Of a stretch of DNA of 64,000 nt, positions 15,630-24,610 are shown piece by piece. Positions within the stretch are counted from its first letter, which is position 1. Each line of letters opens with the position of its first letter. The notes under the pieces were generated by a model that was not told where the DNA came from, did not search any database, and saw nothing but the letters and a program-made list of their open reading frames with translations. This stretch comes from Antiquaquibacter metalliresistens (GTDB taxonomy: Bacteria > Actinomycetota > Actinomycetes > Actinomycetales > Microbacteriaceae): the NCBI RefSeq assembly GCF_029211225.1, contig NZ_JARGEM010000001.1, positions 434,001 to 498,000 on the forward strand, read 5' to 3'. Position numbers and translations under genes: made by a program.

Positions 15630-17075
15630 ATGGCTACCACTGCACAGGCACCCGAAACCCATGTCGGGGTCAATCAGGACAACTTGAAGCGCACCATCAC
15701 CACCCCGCAGGCGACAGGGGTGGCCTTCAACCAGATCGTCGGAGGCGGCATCGTCTCGCTGACGGGTGTCGCCATCGCGATGACCGGCGGCGGGGTGCCG
15801 ATCGCGTTCATCATCGCCGCCCTGTCGATCATCATCGTGTCGCTGCCGTACGCGGCGATCGGGTCGGCGATGCCCGTCACGGGCGGCGGATACACCTACG
15901 CCAGCCGGCTGCTGCATCCGATCGTCGGCTACGCGAACATGTTCGTCATGGTGCTCGCGCAGGCGAGCCTCGGCATCTACGGCATCGCGGCGGGCCAGTA
16001 CATGAACAGTCTGAACCCGTGGTTCGACCCCACCGTCACCGCGGTGGTGCTGATCAGTTTCTTCTTCGTCGCCAACCTGCTGGGTGCGGCGATCGGCGCG
16101 CGCCTGGGCCTCGTCATGTCGGCGCTCATGCTCGCCGGGTTCGGACTCTTCATCGTCGTGGGACTCAGCCAGGTCGACTGGGTGAACTATCCGCCGGTCA
16201 TGCCGGATGGGCTGCCCGGCCTGCTGCAGGCAGCGGCGCTGCTGACCTTCGCCACGGGCGGGGCGACCGTCGTCGTCGAGCTCGGCGGCGAGATGAAGCA
16301 CCCCGGCCGCACGATCCCGGTCGCCGTCGTCGGTGGCACGATCCTCGCCGCGGTGATGTACGTGCTCGTCTCGATCGTCGCGGCGGGCATCCTCCCGATC
16401 GACCAGGTGGCGGGTCAGCCGCTCAGCCTCGTCGCGGGCGAATTCCTGCCCCCCGTCGCGCTCGAGTTCTTCATCCTCGGCGGCGCCATGATGGCCGTGA
16501 TCAGCACCATGAACGCCCAGCTGCTCACCGGCTCCAAGAGCATGCTCGCCGCGGTCGATGACGGGTGGTTCCCGAGCAAGATCGGGGCCGTCAACAAGCG
16601 ATTCGGCACCCCGCACTTCCTGCTCATGGGTCTCTTCCTCATCGGCCTGGCTCCGGTCGTCTTCAAGGTTCCGCTCGACGTGCTCGCGAGCTCCGTCGCC
16701 GGCGTCGCGCAGATCCTGTTCGTGCTGGTGCTGCTCGCCTCGCTGCGGCTGCGCTACGCGCATCCGGAGCTCATCGCGGCGGCGCCGTTCAAGCTCGACG
16801 CCCGCGTGCACTGGATTCTGGCGGTGGTCGGCATCGCGATCTGCGGGTACCAGTCCTACATGCTCATCAGCATGAGCATGACGTTCGAGCTGACGATTGT
16901 GCTGGGGGTCGCCGTGGTGATCGCGGCGGTCTGGGGCGCCATCCGCTACCCGAAGGTCAAGCGCGTGATCGCTGCCCGCCTCGCCGCCAGCGGATCCGTC
17001 GACGCCGAGCCGATCGTGCTCGACGCCGATGCCGAGCGGGATGGCGCGGCAGCGGATGCCCGGCTGGCCGAGTGA
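15630..17075 (+). CDS. APC-superfamily amino acid permease
   Basis: 481 aa with about 12 hydrophobic segments. The first carries the APC substrate-site signature (VAFNQIVGGGIVSLTGVAIA), followed by VTGGGYTYASRLLHP. The hydrophilic C-terminal tail is short. A GAGGAGAC RBS precedes the ATG. It probably imports an amino acid or related amine across the cytoplasmic membrane. It is divergent from the regulator-PLP enzyme-RidA operon and followed by an AhpD-like gene after 29 bp. Confidence 0.88.
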   Translation: MATTAQAPETHVGVNQDNLKRTITTPQATGVAFNQIVGGGIVSLTGVAIAMTGGGVPIAFIIAALSIIIVSLPYAAIGSAMPVTGGGYTYASRLLHPIVGYANMFVMVLAQASLGIYGIAAGQYMNSLNPWFDPTVTAVVLISFFFVANLLGAAIGARLGLVMSALMLAGFGLFIVVGLSQVDWVNYPPVMPDGLPGLLQAAALLTFATGGATVVVELGGEMKHPGRTIPVAVVGGTILAAVMYVLVSIVAAGILPIDQVAGQPLSLVAGEFLPPVALEFFILGGAMMAVISTMNAQLLTGSKSMLAAVDDGWFPSKIGAVNKRFGTPHFLLMGLFLIGLAPVVFKVPLDVLASSVAGVAQILFVLVLLASLRLRYAHPELIAAAPFKLDARVHWILAVVGIAICGYQSYMLISMSMTFELTIVLGVAVVIAAVWGAIRYPKVKRVIAARLAASGSVDAEPIVLDADAERDGAAADARLAE

Positions 17076-17104
17076 CAACCACCCTGAGAAAGGACGCATC
17101 CCCG

Positions 17105-17446
17105 ATGACCCCGACGAGTGAGACGCCCACGCAAGGCGAACTGGTCCGGGCGCTGCGCACCGCCGCGCCCGACACCTTCGCGAAGCTCATGGCATTCGAC
17201 GACGCTGCGCTGCGGGCCGAAGGCAACGTCCTTCCTCGCAAGTACGTGGAGTTGATGGCGATCGCGGTCGCCCTCACCACCCAGTGCGAGGGTTGCATCG
17301 ACGCTCACACGGCGAGCGCGAAGCGCGAGGGCGCGACGGAGGAGGAACTGGCCGAGACGGTCTTCGTCGCGACGGCCCTGCGCGCGGGGGCGGCGCTCAC
17401 GCACGGGCTGAAGTCGGTGCGGGCATACCACTCCGCCGCGCACTGA
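17105..17446 (+). CDS. Carboxymuconolactone decarboxylase/AhpD-like protein
   Basis: 113 aa from ATG 17105, with AGAAAGGA upstream as RBS. The AhpD-type CxxC plus His motif is CEGCIDAHTASAKREGATEE, in an all-helical fold that in AhpD gives thiol-dependent peroxidase or disulfide reductase activity. It follows the permease closely and is probably co-transcribed. The physiological partner is unknown. Confidence 0.85.
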   Translation: MTPTSETPTQGELVRALRTAAPDTFAKLMAFDDAALRAEGNVLPRKYVELMAIAVALTTQCEGCIDAHTASAKREGATEEELAETVFVATALRAGAALTHGLKSVRAYHSAAH

Positions 17447-17612
17447 ACGAGCGGATGCGGCGGGCGTGCCGAGAGGTGCGTCCGCCGCATCGCACCTGTT
17501 CAGCTCCACTGCCGGAACCGAATCCACGACGGCAGGACCTGACAGCGCCGCCGGACTCCGCTCCAAGAATCCCGGCCAGTGGCGCTGTTCGCTCCCGTTG
17601 GTCGACTCGCCA

Positions 17613-17753
17613 TCAGAAGACGCCCGACGTCACTCCGTCGAGGGTGGAGTCGAGCCCGGGCTCGAAGGAGTCAGCGAGGTCGCAGCTCGGCTGTATGGCG
17701 TGCTCCATGGTGAAGCGCACGAGCGACGGGTGCTGCTCGGGCGAGAGGGACGA
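17613..17753 (-). pseudogene. C-terminal relic of a TetR-family regulator
   Basis: About 47 codons read SSLSPEQHPSLVRFTMEHA..., later SFEPGLDSTLDGV, ending in a stop at 17613-17615. The FEPGLDSTLDGV segment matches the usual TetR C-terminal helix pattern (FEFGLDxLLDG). The frame is closed upstream by a TGA at 17754-17756, and the DNA-binding domain is missing. The rest of 17447-17997 holds no other gene I can support. Confidence 0.5.
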
Positions 17754-17774
17754 TCACGGGTTCGAGTCCGAGAC

Positions 17775-17825
17775 TTGACATCCCCGACCCTTCCTGCTTG
17801 GTTAGTTACACAACTAACTAACCAA
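17775..17825. promoter_or_regulatory. TTGACA box and TTAGTT-type palindromic operator
   Basis: A consensus -35 TTGACA lies at 17775-17780. A perfect 10-bp-arm inverted repeat TTGGTTAGTT / AACTAACCAA follows (17798-17807 and 17816-17825) and covers the -10 position. TTAGTT-N-AACTAA dyads are common TetR operators. It precedes the serine hydrolase gene, while the divergent TetR gene has decayed. Confidence 0.6.
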
Positions 17826-18001
17826 TGAACTCAACGAAGGCGGTCGGACGACCGTCGCCGCGATGCGCGAGCAGGAGTCCCTGTCTCGCACCGATCTCGC
17901 CGCGTTCATCGTCGCCGTCGTTCACATCGTCGCTCGAACGCGGCCGCCATTGCCGCTCGAGACCGTGGCGGTCTTCACGCTCCCCTCGAAGGAGAAACCG
18001 A

Positions 18002-19450
18002 ATGAACTTCCGTGCCCTGCTGTCGATCCTCGCGCTCGGCCTGAGCGTCGCCGCACCTGCTGCCCTCGGGGTCGCCTCGCCGCCGACCGCCCCGGCGGGG
18101 CCGATCGAGGAGTTGATCGACCGCGAGATGCCCTCCTCCGGTGCGCCGGGCCTGGCGTACACCGTCGTGCAGAGCGGCGAGATCGCCGCGGCGGGCGCGC
18201 GTGGCGTCCTCGAGATCGGTGGCGAGGCCACGGTCACGCCCGACACTCCCTTCGTGATCGGCTCGATCTCCAAGAGCTTCACGGCGCTCGCGGTGATGCA
18301 ACTCGTCGAGGCCGGCGAGGTCGACCTGGATGCCGAGATCTCGCGGTACCTCGACGGCTTCTCCGGTCGCACCTCCGGCACGATCACGGTGCGACAGCTA
18401 CTGAGTCACACGAGTGGCTTCTCCACCGGTCAAGGGAACGCCTCGCATCCGGACGCCCCGGCGGAGAAGGATGCGCTCGCGCGCGGGGTCGCCCAGCTCA
18501 CGGAGGTGACTCCCGCCCACGAACCCGGCTCCATGTGGGAGTACTCGAACGCGAACTACGAGATCCTGGGTCGCCTGATCGAGGTCGTGAGCGGCGAGGA
18601 CTATCAGACCTACATGACGACCCACATCCTGGAGCCGGTCGGCATGCACGACAGCTTCGTCGCGGACGGCGAGGTCCACGGCTCCGCGACGACCGGCCAC
18701 GTGCCGTGGTTCGGCACAAAGATCCCGGTGGCCGACGGCCCGACCGACCGCGCGACGGCACCCCAGGGTGGCATCTTCGCCAGTGCCAACGATGTCGCGC
18801 GCTATCTGCGGATGATGATGAACGACGAGGACGATGTGCTGAGCGCCGACGGCAAGGCGCAGATGATGCGCCCGGTGAGCGATGTCTCGCCGTTCTATGG
18901 CTTCGGCTGGTACGTGGAACCCGATGGCTCGGTCTGGCACACCGGGGTGAGCCCGGGCGTCGAGACCCTTGCGACGATGATCCCCGCCGAGAAGACCGCG
19001 GCCATCGTGCTCGTCAACGCCGGCAGCGGGATGGGCTTCGAGGAAACCGACGCCCTCCGCATCGGCATCTCCGACACGGCGCTCGGCCTTCACTACTACG
19101 ACGGCTCGTCGGCTTGGACCCGCCAGGTGCTGTTCCTCGGTGTCGTGGCGCTGCCCATCGTCTACCTGCTCAGCATGGTTTGGGCATGGCTGCGACGCAC
19201 CAAGATCCGCGCCAAGACCCGGTCGGGCCTTGCCGGCCTCTTCAGCCTGTGGTTTCCGCTGCTGACCACGATCGCCGCCGCCTGGGTGCTCCTCGGTGTG
19301 GTGCCGAGCCTGAACGGCACTCCGATCACGTATTGGGCGCTCTTCCAGCCCGATGTCGTCCTGGCGTTCGTCGCCTCGGCGGTGACCGGCGTGGTGTGGG
19401 CCGGGTTCCGACTCGTGGTGGCCTACACCGGGAGGGCAAGACCCGCCTGA
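18002..19450 (+). CDS. Membrane-anchored serine hydrolase, class C beta-lactamase/DD-peptidase fold
   Basis: 482 aa from ATG 18002 (RBS AAGGAGAAACCGA). A signal peptide (residues 1-~25) leads into the catalytic domain: SISK near residue 96 is the SxxK motif, YSN in MWEYSNANYE the YxN motif, and HTGVSPG the KTG equivalent. Three hydrophobic segments after residue ~375 anchor the C-terminus, so the enzyme acts outside the membrane. The family includes esterases, peptidases and penicillin-recognising enzymes; substrate unknown. It probably lost its own divergent TetR repressor. Confidence 0.88.
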   Translation: MNFRALLSILALGLSVAAPAALGVASPPTAPAGPIEELIDREMPSSGAPGLAYTVVQSGEIAAAGARGVLEIGGEATVTPDTPFVIGSISKSFTALAVMQLVEAGEVDLDAEISRYLDGFSGRTSGTITVRQLLSHTSGFSTGQGNASHPDAPAEKDALARGVAQLTEVTPAHEPGSMWEYSNANYEILGRLIEVVSGEDYQTYMTTHILEPVGMHDSFVADGEVHGSATTGHVPWFGTKIPVADGPTDRATAPQGGIFASANDVARYLRMMMNDEDDVLSADGKAQMMRPVSDVSPFYGFGWYVEPDGSVWHTGVSPGVETLATMIPAEKTAAIVLVNAGSGMGFEETDALRIGISDTALGLHYYDGSSAWTRQVLFLGVVALPIVYLLSMVWAWLRRTKIRAKTRSGLAGLFSLWFPLLTTIAAAWVLLGVVPSLNGTPITYWALFQPDVVLAFVASAVTGVVWAGFRLVVAYTGRARPA

Positions 19451-19486
19451 GACGTCTGCCGGCCGCGCGCGACCTCAGCCGGGCTG

Positions 19487-21121
19487 TCAGGTCTCTGTGC
19501 CCGGGATGCCGTCGTTGTGGTGCCAACGGACCAACCCCTGCTGGTTGGCGAGGGCCGCTGCTTCCAAGCGGTTGCTCACACCGAGCTTCTTGTAGATGCG
19601 CTTGACGTGGGTCTTCACGGTGTTCACGGAGGTGAAGTCCGTCGTGGCGATCTCGGCAATGGTGCGGCGGTCGACGAGGTGCTGCAAGATGACCTTCTCG
19701 CGCTCCGTGAGTTCGATGAGCTCGATGCCCGCCGGAGAGGTGTGGTCGAACTGCGAATCGAACTCGAGCCCGGCCAACGCGAAGAGGTCGCGAACGTCTT
19801 GCGGGCGCTGCCGCGCAAGAATCGAAGGCAGCGCTGCAGGCTCTCCGGCGGTGACGATCGTGAACGAGCGCAGAGCTGCGTCGGTCTCGCCCAGTCTCAT
19901 ACGCGCAATGGCATGGACGATTGTCGCCTCCCACATGTCCTTCAAGGGAGCGAGGACGCGGCGCATCGCGCGAGCGGACACGCGCGCCGCGGCGATGTCG
20001 TTGCCCGCCAGCAGATGAGTGCGCGCCACGGGCACGAGGGAGCGGATGGGGCTGCCGAGGTCCTTGGTCAGCCTGATCACGAGCCCTCCTTCGCCGCCGG
20101 CGACGAGGGTGTCGAGGTAGGCCCGGAACACGATGTGGTCGGCAATGGGCTCCACCGCGATGTTGATCCCGCGCTCGAATCCGATGCGCTTGAAGCGCTG
20201 GTAGGCGCTGACCGGTTCGTTGCGAGCGAGGTCGTACTGGGTGAGCGCATACAACTGGTACGGCCACAGTTCGAATCTGTCGCCCGCCCCCGCCAGGTGC
20301 TGCGCGTGCTTGTCGGCGGCTTCCAGATCCAGCGCATCGGTCGCGAGAACGGTCGAGGCGATCGTCGACCCGATGGTGATGAGGTCGCGGCACCACCCGG
20401 GAAGCGCGTTCGGGTCGCCCGCGCGGTCGATCCAGGCGCATGCGGCGTCCGGGTACCCCTCGATCGCGGCGAGCATCGCGGCGTTCGCTGCGGCGTTCAC
20501 CTTCGCAAAGTGTCGGAACGGCGGGTCGCCTCCATCGCGGTATGACTCGGTGAACAGTTGCATTGCGGCATCGGGGGAGCCGGCCAGCAGCGCGGTGATT
20601 CCTCGCTGGAGCGCGACGTGTCCAGGGCGGTCGAGATCGTCTCGGATGTGTCGTGTCACGGTAGCTCGAAGACCCGCGTCGCGGGTGAGATTGCCGAGCT
20701 TCTCGGAGATCAGCACAGCGTTGTCGAAACGACCTTCCCATCGGGCGCCGATCATGAGTGTCACGAACCAGCGAGCTGCCAGCGTCGAGTTCTGCCGTGC
20801 GGTGAGGATCTCCTGCCGCGCGCGAACGTACCGATAGCGCTCGAGCAGGGCGGCTTGGTCGCCGCCTTCGGCATGACTCCCGCTCAGCATGCTCGCGGCG
20901 ATCGCGGCACCGGTGAGAACGTGGGGACGCTCGAGGAGCTCTTCATCGCTCAGACGCTCGAACAACTCGAGGATCTCGCGAGCATGAGGCTGGTCGAGGT
21001 CGTACCACCGCTCGAGCAGCATCGCTTCTGCGGGAAACATCGGCGGCGGTAGCGGACCTGCAGGTGCTGCGGGTGCACTGTCAGCCGCGGCGGCGTGATC
21101 GATCCGTTCATGGACATCCAT
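19487..21121 (-). CDS. LuxR-family transcriptional regulator with long helical N-terminal region
   Basis: 544 aa from ATG 21121 (RBS GGGGAG). The C-terminal LuxR HTH is clear: ELTEREKVILQHLVDRRTIA, then NTVKTHVKRIYKKLGVSN. The preceding ~470 residues are helical and TPR-like, similar to MalT/LAL-type regulators, but no N-terminal Walker A is visible. Divergent from the large surface protein, with 425 bp between them, so it is the obvious candidate to control it. A longer frame from 21256 would run through the promoter. Confidence 0.85.
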   Translation of the reverse strand: MDVHERIDHAAAADSAPAAPAGPLPPPMFPAEAMLLERWYDLDQPHAREILELFERLSDEELLERPHVLTGAAIAASMLSGSHAEGGDQAALLERYRYVRARQEILTARQNSTLAARWFVTLMIGARWEGRFDNAVLISEKLGNLTRDAGLRATVTRHIRDDLDRPGHVALQRGITALLAGSPDAAMQLFTESYRDGGDPPFRHFAKVNAAANAAMLAAIEGYPDAACAWIDRAGDPNALPGWCRDLITIGSTIASTVLATDALDLEAADKHAQHLAGAGDRFELWPYQLYALTQYDLARNEPVSAYQRFKRIGFERGINIAVEPIADHIVFRAYLDTLVAGGEGGLVIRLTKDLGSPIRSLVPVARTHLLAGNDIAAARVSARAMRRVLAPLKDMWEATIVHAIARMRLGETDAALRSFTIVTAGEPAALPSILARQRPQDVRDLFALAGLEFDSQFDHTSPAGIELIELTEREKVILQHLVDRRTIAEIATTDFTSVNTVKTHVKRIYKKLGVSNRLEAAALANQQGLVRWHHNDGIPGTET

Positions 21122-21546
21122 CGATACGACTCCCCAAGTTGTCTCGACGCGGTTGTGACGCTGCCGTATACCGTCGAGCGTATACACAACATCGGTGTCG
21201 AGCTTGCCCCATCCAGCCCCCCTCTCCGCCACGGTCTTGCCGCAGGCACGTCCCACCGCGGAACGCCCCGACCAGGTCCGACCAGGCGCCTCGGATCAGG
21301 GGGTATTTCGGGGGTGACATTGCTGGACTCGCTATTGGAAGCGCCGCTCGGCCCGCTTACATGAAGGTGCGGTTGGGGCCGTAGCTGATCGACCAGCACG
21401 GGGCCCGCTCCCGAATCCGCGCTGCTTCCGTCTTGCAGGGTCCACGCATGCCCGCGCGACGTTGCGGTGCGTTCAGGAACTGACCACTGACCGCCGACCC
21501 CGTCACACGGACGGAGGCTTCGACGGAGTGGAAGCAGAGACAACAC
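21122..21546. promoter_or_regulatory. Long divergent intergenic region with GTATAC dyad
   Basis: This 425-bp gap between the LuxR regulator and the LAFTG surface protein holds no gene. A dyad GTATAC-N8-GTATAC lies at 21169-21188, centred on TCGA, about 50 bp upstream of the regulator start. The rest has no clear promoter or hairpin by eye; the length suggests a controlled promoter or a long 5' UTR for the surface protein. Confidence 0.45.
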
Positions 21547-24500
21547 GTGCGACGCACAGCACCGAGAGACCTATCGCCGGGAGGGCTCCGCGCCCTGGCG
21601 ATGACCGCATCCGGAGCGCTCGTGGCGGGCATGGCTGTCGCGGTGACGCTGGTCGGCACAACCGCAGCGGTGGCGGTTCCGGGTTCTCCCGGCGTTCCGG
21701 ATGACCCGACGGTGCTGTACACGGAGGACTTCGAGAACGCGCCCGGCCAGAACCTGAGTATCACCGACTACGTCTCGGCGGGCGGTGTCGAATACTCAGC
21801 CTCAGCGTTCTGGTCTAACAGAGCCGAGTGCAACGGCTTTGTGACCAGCGTGTCGACGCCCACGAACACCACCGATTGCACCGTTGCAGACTTCGGCAGC
21901 GCATCGCGTCGGCTCAGCTTCCAGAACACGGTCCGACAGATGGTCAGTGCGATCGCCGCTCTCAACGGCGGAAGCCCGCAGACGAACTCCGGACTTGCGG
22001 AGCTCGCGAACTCGCGGGCACCAAGCGGAGAGGTCGTGTTTCAGACCGACGACCTCATCCCGTTCTCGTCGCCCAACCGCTTCGTGACGTTCTCTGTCAA
22101 CGCTGCCGCGACCACATGCGGTCGTGCCCAGGCGAATCTCGAGTTCTTCGCGGTGAACGAAGTCGGGCTCGAGACGCCGTTGAACGACACGCCGCTGAAT
22201 CCCTGTACGCAGGGCGGGGTCATCGGCGCGACGACATCGATCAACACCGGACCGATCTACGGCGCCACGTTGTACTCGCAACGATCGGTGCTGCTCGACG
22301 GCTCCGCGCTGGGTGTGATCCTTCGCAACATGACGAGTTCGACCGACGGCAATGGCAATGATTACGCGATCGACGACATCCGAGTGCTGGATGTGACGCC
22401 GCAGCTGGACAAGTCGTTCTCGCCGTCGCGGGTCCCATCAGGTGGCACCTCGACGCTGACCTTGACGGTCACCAACACGTCCGAGCTTGCCGAGAAGGAC
22501 GGCTGGGGGTTCACCGACACGCTCGCTGGGGGCCTCGTGATCGCCGATCCGGCGAACGTCGGGGGCACGTGTCAGGCCACGGTCGACGCGACGGCGGGCG
22601 GAGACACTGTGAGCGTCACCGACGGTGTGCTGTCGTCGGGCGAAGAGTCATGCACGATCACCGTCGACGTCACGAGCACCATCGATCCGGCTTTGGGGTC
22701 GACGACCGTCACCTACGAGAACGGCGCCGACAACATCTCCGACCAGATCGGGATCGACAACCCGGGGACGACGACAGTCGAGTTCTTCATCGAGCCGACG
22801 CTGGAACTGACGAAGCTGAGCGACGCCACCGTGGAGACCCGCGTGGGCGACACAGTCACCTACACCGTGACGGCGACCAACACCGGAACCGCCGACTACA
22901 CGGCGTCCGATCCGGCGGTGGTCTTCGACGACCTAGCAGGTGTGCTCGACGACGCTGACTACAACACGGATGCCACGGCCGACCAGCCCGGAACGATCTC
23001 ATACGCCGAGCCGCTGCTGTCGTGGGTGGGCGCGCTGCCCGTGGGGGCGAGCGTCGAGCTCAGCTACACGGTCACCGTGAAAGCCGGCGGCGACGGCGCG
23101 GTCAAGAATGTCGCCTGGCAGCCGACCGACCCCCAGAACCCGGTGACCCCCGTCTGCGACGACAGTCCCGATGCGACCACGGGCGAGGCCTGCGCCGTCG
23201 AGGAATGGGAGCTTCCCAAGCTCACGATCGAGAAGCGCGCCGACCGCACGGAGCTTCCCGCCGTCGGCGAGAGCGTCGCGTACGAGGTCGTTGTCACCAA
23301 CGTCGGCCCGGGCGACTACACGGCATCGAACCCGGCAACCTTCGTGGATGATCTGAGCGAGGTTCTGGACGACGCGACGTTCGACAACAGCAGCGTCTCG
23401 GCATCCACTGGCACCGTGTCGTACAGCGCGCCCGAGCTGTCGTGGTCCGGTGTGCTCGCCTCCGGTGAGTCGGCGACCGTCAGGTACACGGTGACCTACG
23501 CCGGTGCGGGAGATGCTGTGCTCAAGAACACCGCCTGTGTGACGGCGGCGGAGACCCTGGCTGGTGCCGACTCGTGCGACTACGTGACCGTGCCCGGCGC
23601 GCTGCTGTCACAGTGGAAGAGTGTGGAGTCCTCCGACTCTCCTGCCGTCTCCGGCAGCGTTCTCACGTACACGCTTCACTTCGGCAACGACGGGTCTGTG
23701 GCAGGGACTGTCGACTCGATCGACTCCCTGGCACGCGTGCTCGATGACGCGGACGTGACCACGGAACCGGTGGCCTCTGCGGGGCTGACAGCGGCGCGCA
23801 CTGGCGACACGATCCTGATCACCGGCACCGTTCAGCCGGGGGAGACGGGCACGGTCACGTACGCGGTGACGGTCAAGCCCTACGGTCAGCGCGGCGATGA
23901 CCGCCTCGCGAACTTCCTGCTCGATTCCGGGCAAGAAGTCCCCGAGTCGTGCGTGACCACCCACCCGGAACGGCCGGATTGCACGGTCGACCACGTCGCC
24001 GACGTCGTCGTGACCAAGAGCAGCGACCCCGAGTCGGGCACCGCCGTCACCGCCGGCGACGAGGTGACGTACACGCTGACCTTCACCAACGTATCCACGA
24101 ATCCCGAGTCGGCTCCCGTGGCCGTCGACTACACCGACGACATGTCGGGCGTGCTCGATGACGCGACGATCACCAAGGAAGCCGCTGCCGCCGGAACGCT
24201 GGAGGTGCGGCGGGACGGGTCCACGCTCCGGATCACCGGCACGGTCCCCTCGGGCGAGGCGTTGACCGTCATCTACACCGTGACGGTCAGCGCCGATGCG
24301 AAACAGGGCGACAGTGTGCTCGGCAATGTCGTGGCCGTCACCGGAGAAGACCCGGTCTGCATCGAAGGCTCTGCGCTGTGCACCGAGCATCCGATCACGC
24401 CGACCCCGGCTTCTGCCGCGGCTTCGGGATGGCTGGCGTTCACCGGCGGGACGTTCAGCCCGTGGCCGCTGCTGATGGTGATCCTGGTGCCGCTGGGCGC

Positions 24501-24564
24501 CGGACTCGTCGCACTCGCGGCGGTCCGTCGCAAACGGGCTGGCAGGGCAGATGCAGACAGCTGA
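21547..24564 (+). CDS. Cell-wall-anchored surface protein with DUF11-like repeats and LAFTG sorting signal
   Basis: 1005 aa. A signal peptide (residues 1-~45) is followed by an unrecognised Cys-containing domain (~55-285), a first DUF11-like module (~287-415), then four related modules starting near 419, 558, 686 and 820. Each has the ...GDTVTYTVTATN... strand and a VLDDA motif. The C-terminus has LAFTG near 963, a hydrophobic segment and RRKR: a complete sortase signal of the LAxTG class recognised by class E sortases. No sortase is in the window. The modules suggest an elongated Ig-like stalk that presents the N-terminal domain. GTG start; the RBS is weak. Confidence 0.9.
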   Translation: MRRTAPRDLSPGGLRALAMTASGALVAGMAVAVTLVGTTAAVAVPGSPGVPDDPTVLYTEDFENAPGQNLSITDYVSAGGVEYSASAFWSNRAECNGFVTSVSTPTNTTDCTVADFGSASRRLSFQNTVRQMVSAIAALNGGSPQTNSGLAELANSRAPSGEVVFQTDDLIPFSSPNRFVTFSVNAAATTCGRAQANLEFFAVNEVGLETPLNDTPLNPCTQGGVIGATTSINTGPIYGATLYSQRSVLLDGSALGVILRNMTSSTDGNGNDYAIDDIRVLDVTPQLDKSFSPSRVPSGGTSTLTLTVTNTSELAEKDGWGFTDTLAGGLVIADPANVGGTCQATVDATAGGDTVSVTDGVLSSGEESCTITVDVTSTIDPALGSTTVTYENGADNISDQIGIDNPGTTTVEFFIEPTLELTKLSDATVETRVGDTVTYTVTATNTGTADYTASDPAVVFDDLAGVLDDADYNTDATADQPGTISYAEPLLSWVGALPVGASVELSYTVTVKAGGDGAVKNVAWQPTDPQNPVTPVCDDSPDATTGEACAVEEWELPKLTIEKRADRTELPAVGESVAYEVVVTNVGPGDYTASNPATFVDDLSEVLDDATFDNSSVSASTGTVSYSAPELSWSGVLASGESATVRYTVTYAGAGDAVLKNTACVTAAETLAGADSCDYVTVPGALLSQWKSVESSDSPAVSGSVLTYTLHFGNDGSVAGTVDSIDSLARVLDDADVTTEPVASAGLTAARTGDTILITGTVQPGETGTVTYAVTVKPYGQRGDDRLANFLLDSGQEVPESCVTTHPERPDCTVDHVADVVVTKSSDPESGTAVTAGDEVTYTLTFTNVSTNPESAPVAVDYTDDMSGVLDDATITKEAAAAGTLEVRRDGSTLRITGTVPSGEALTVIYTVTVSADAKQGDSVLGNVVAVTGEDPVCIEGSALCTEHPITPTPASAAASGWLAFTGGTFSPWPLLMVILVPLGAGLVALAAVRRKRAGRADADS

Positions 24565-24610
24565 GTGAGTGACCGTTCACGCCAACCAGCCGATCTCGCA
24601 GTAGGCGCCG

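Noticed and set aside
17826-17860. N-terminus of a TetR gene on the plus strand (KAVGRPS)
   Set aside because: Only a few residues match, the frame continues into Ser/Arg-rich shadow sequence, and it lies on the strand opposite to the C-terminal relic.
24273-24533. Minus-strand frames opposite the surface protein
   Set aside because: Shadow frames; the plus strand has a full signal peptide-to-sorting signal protein.
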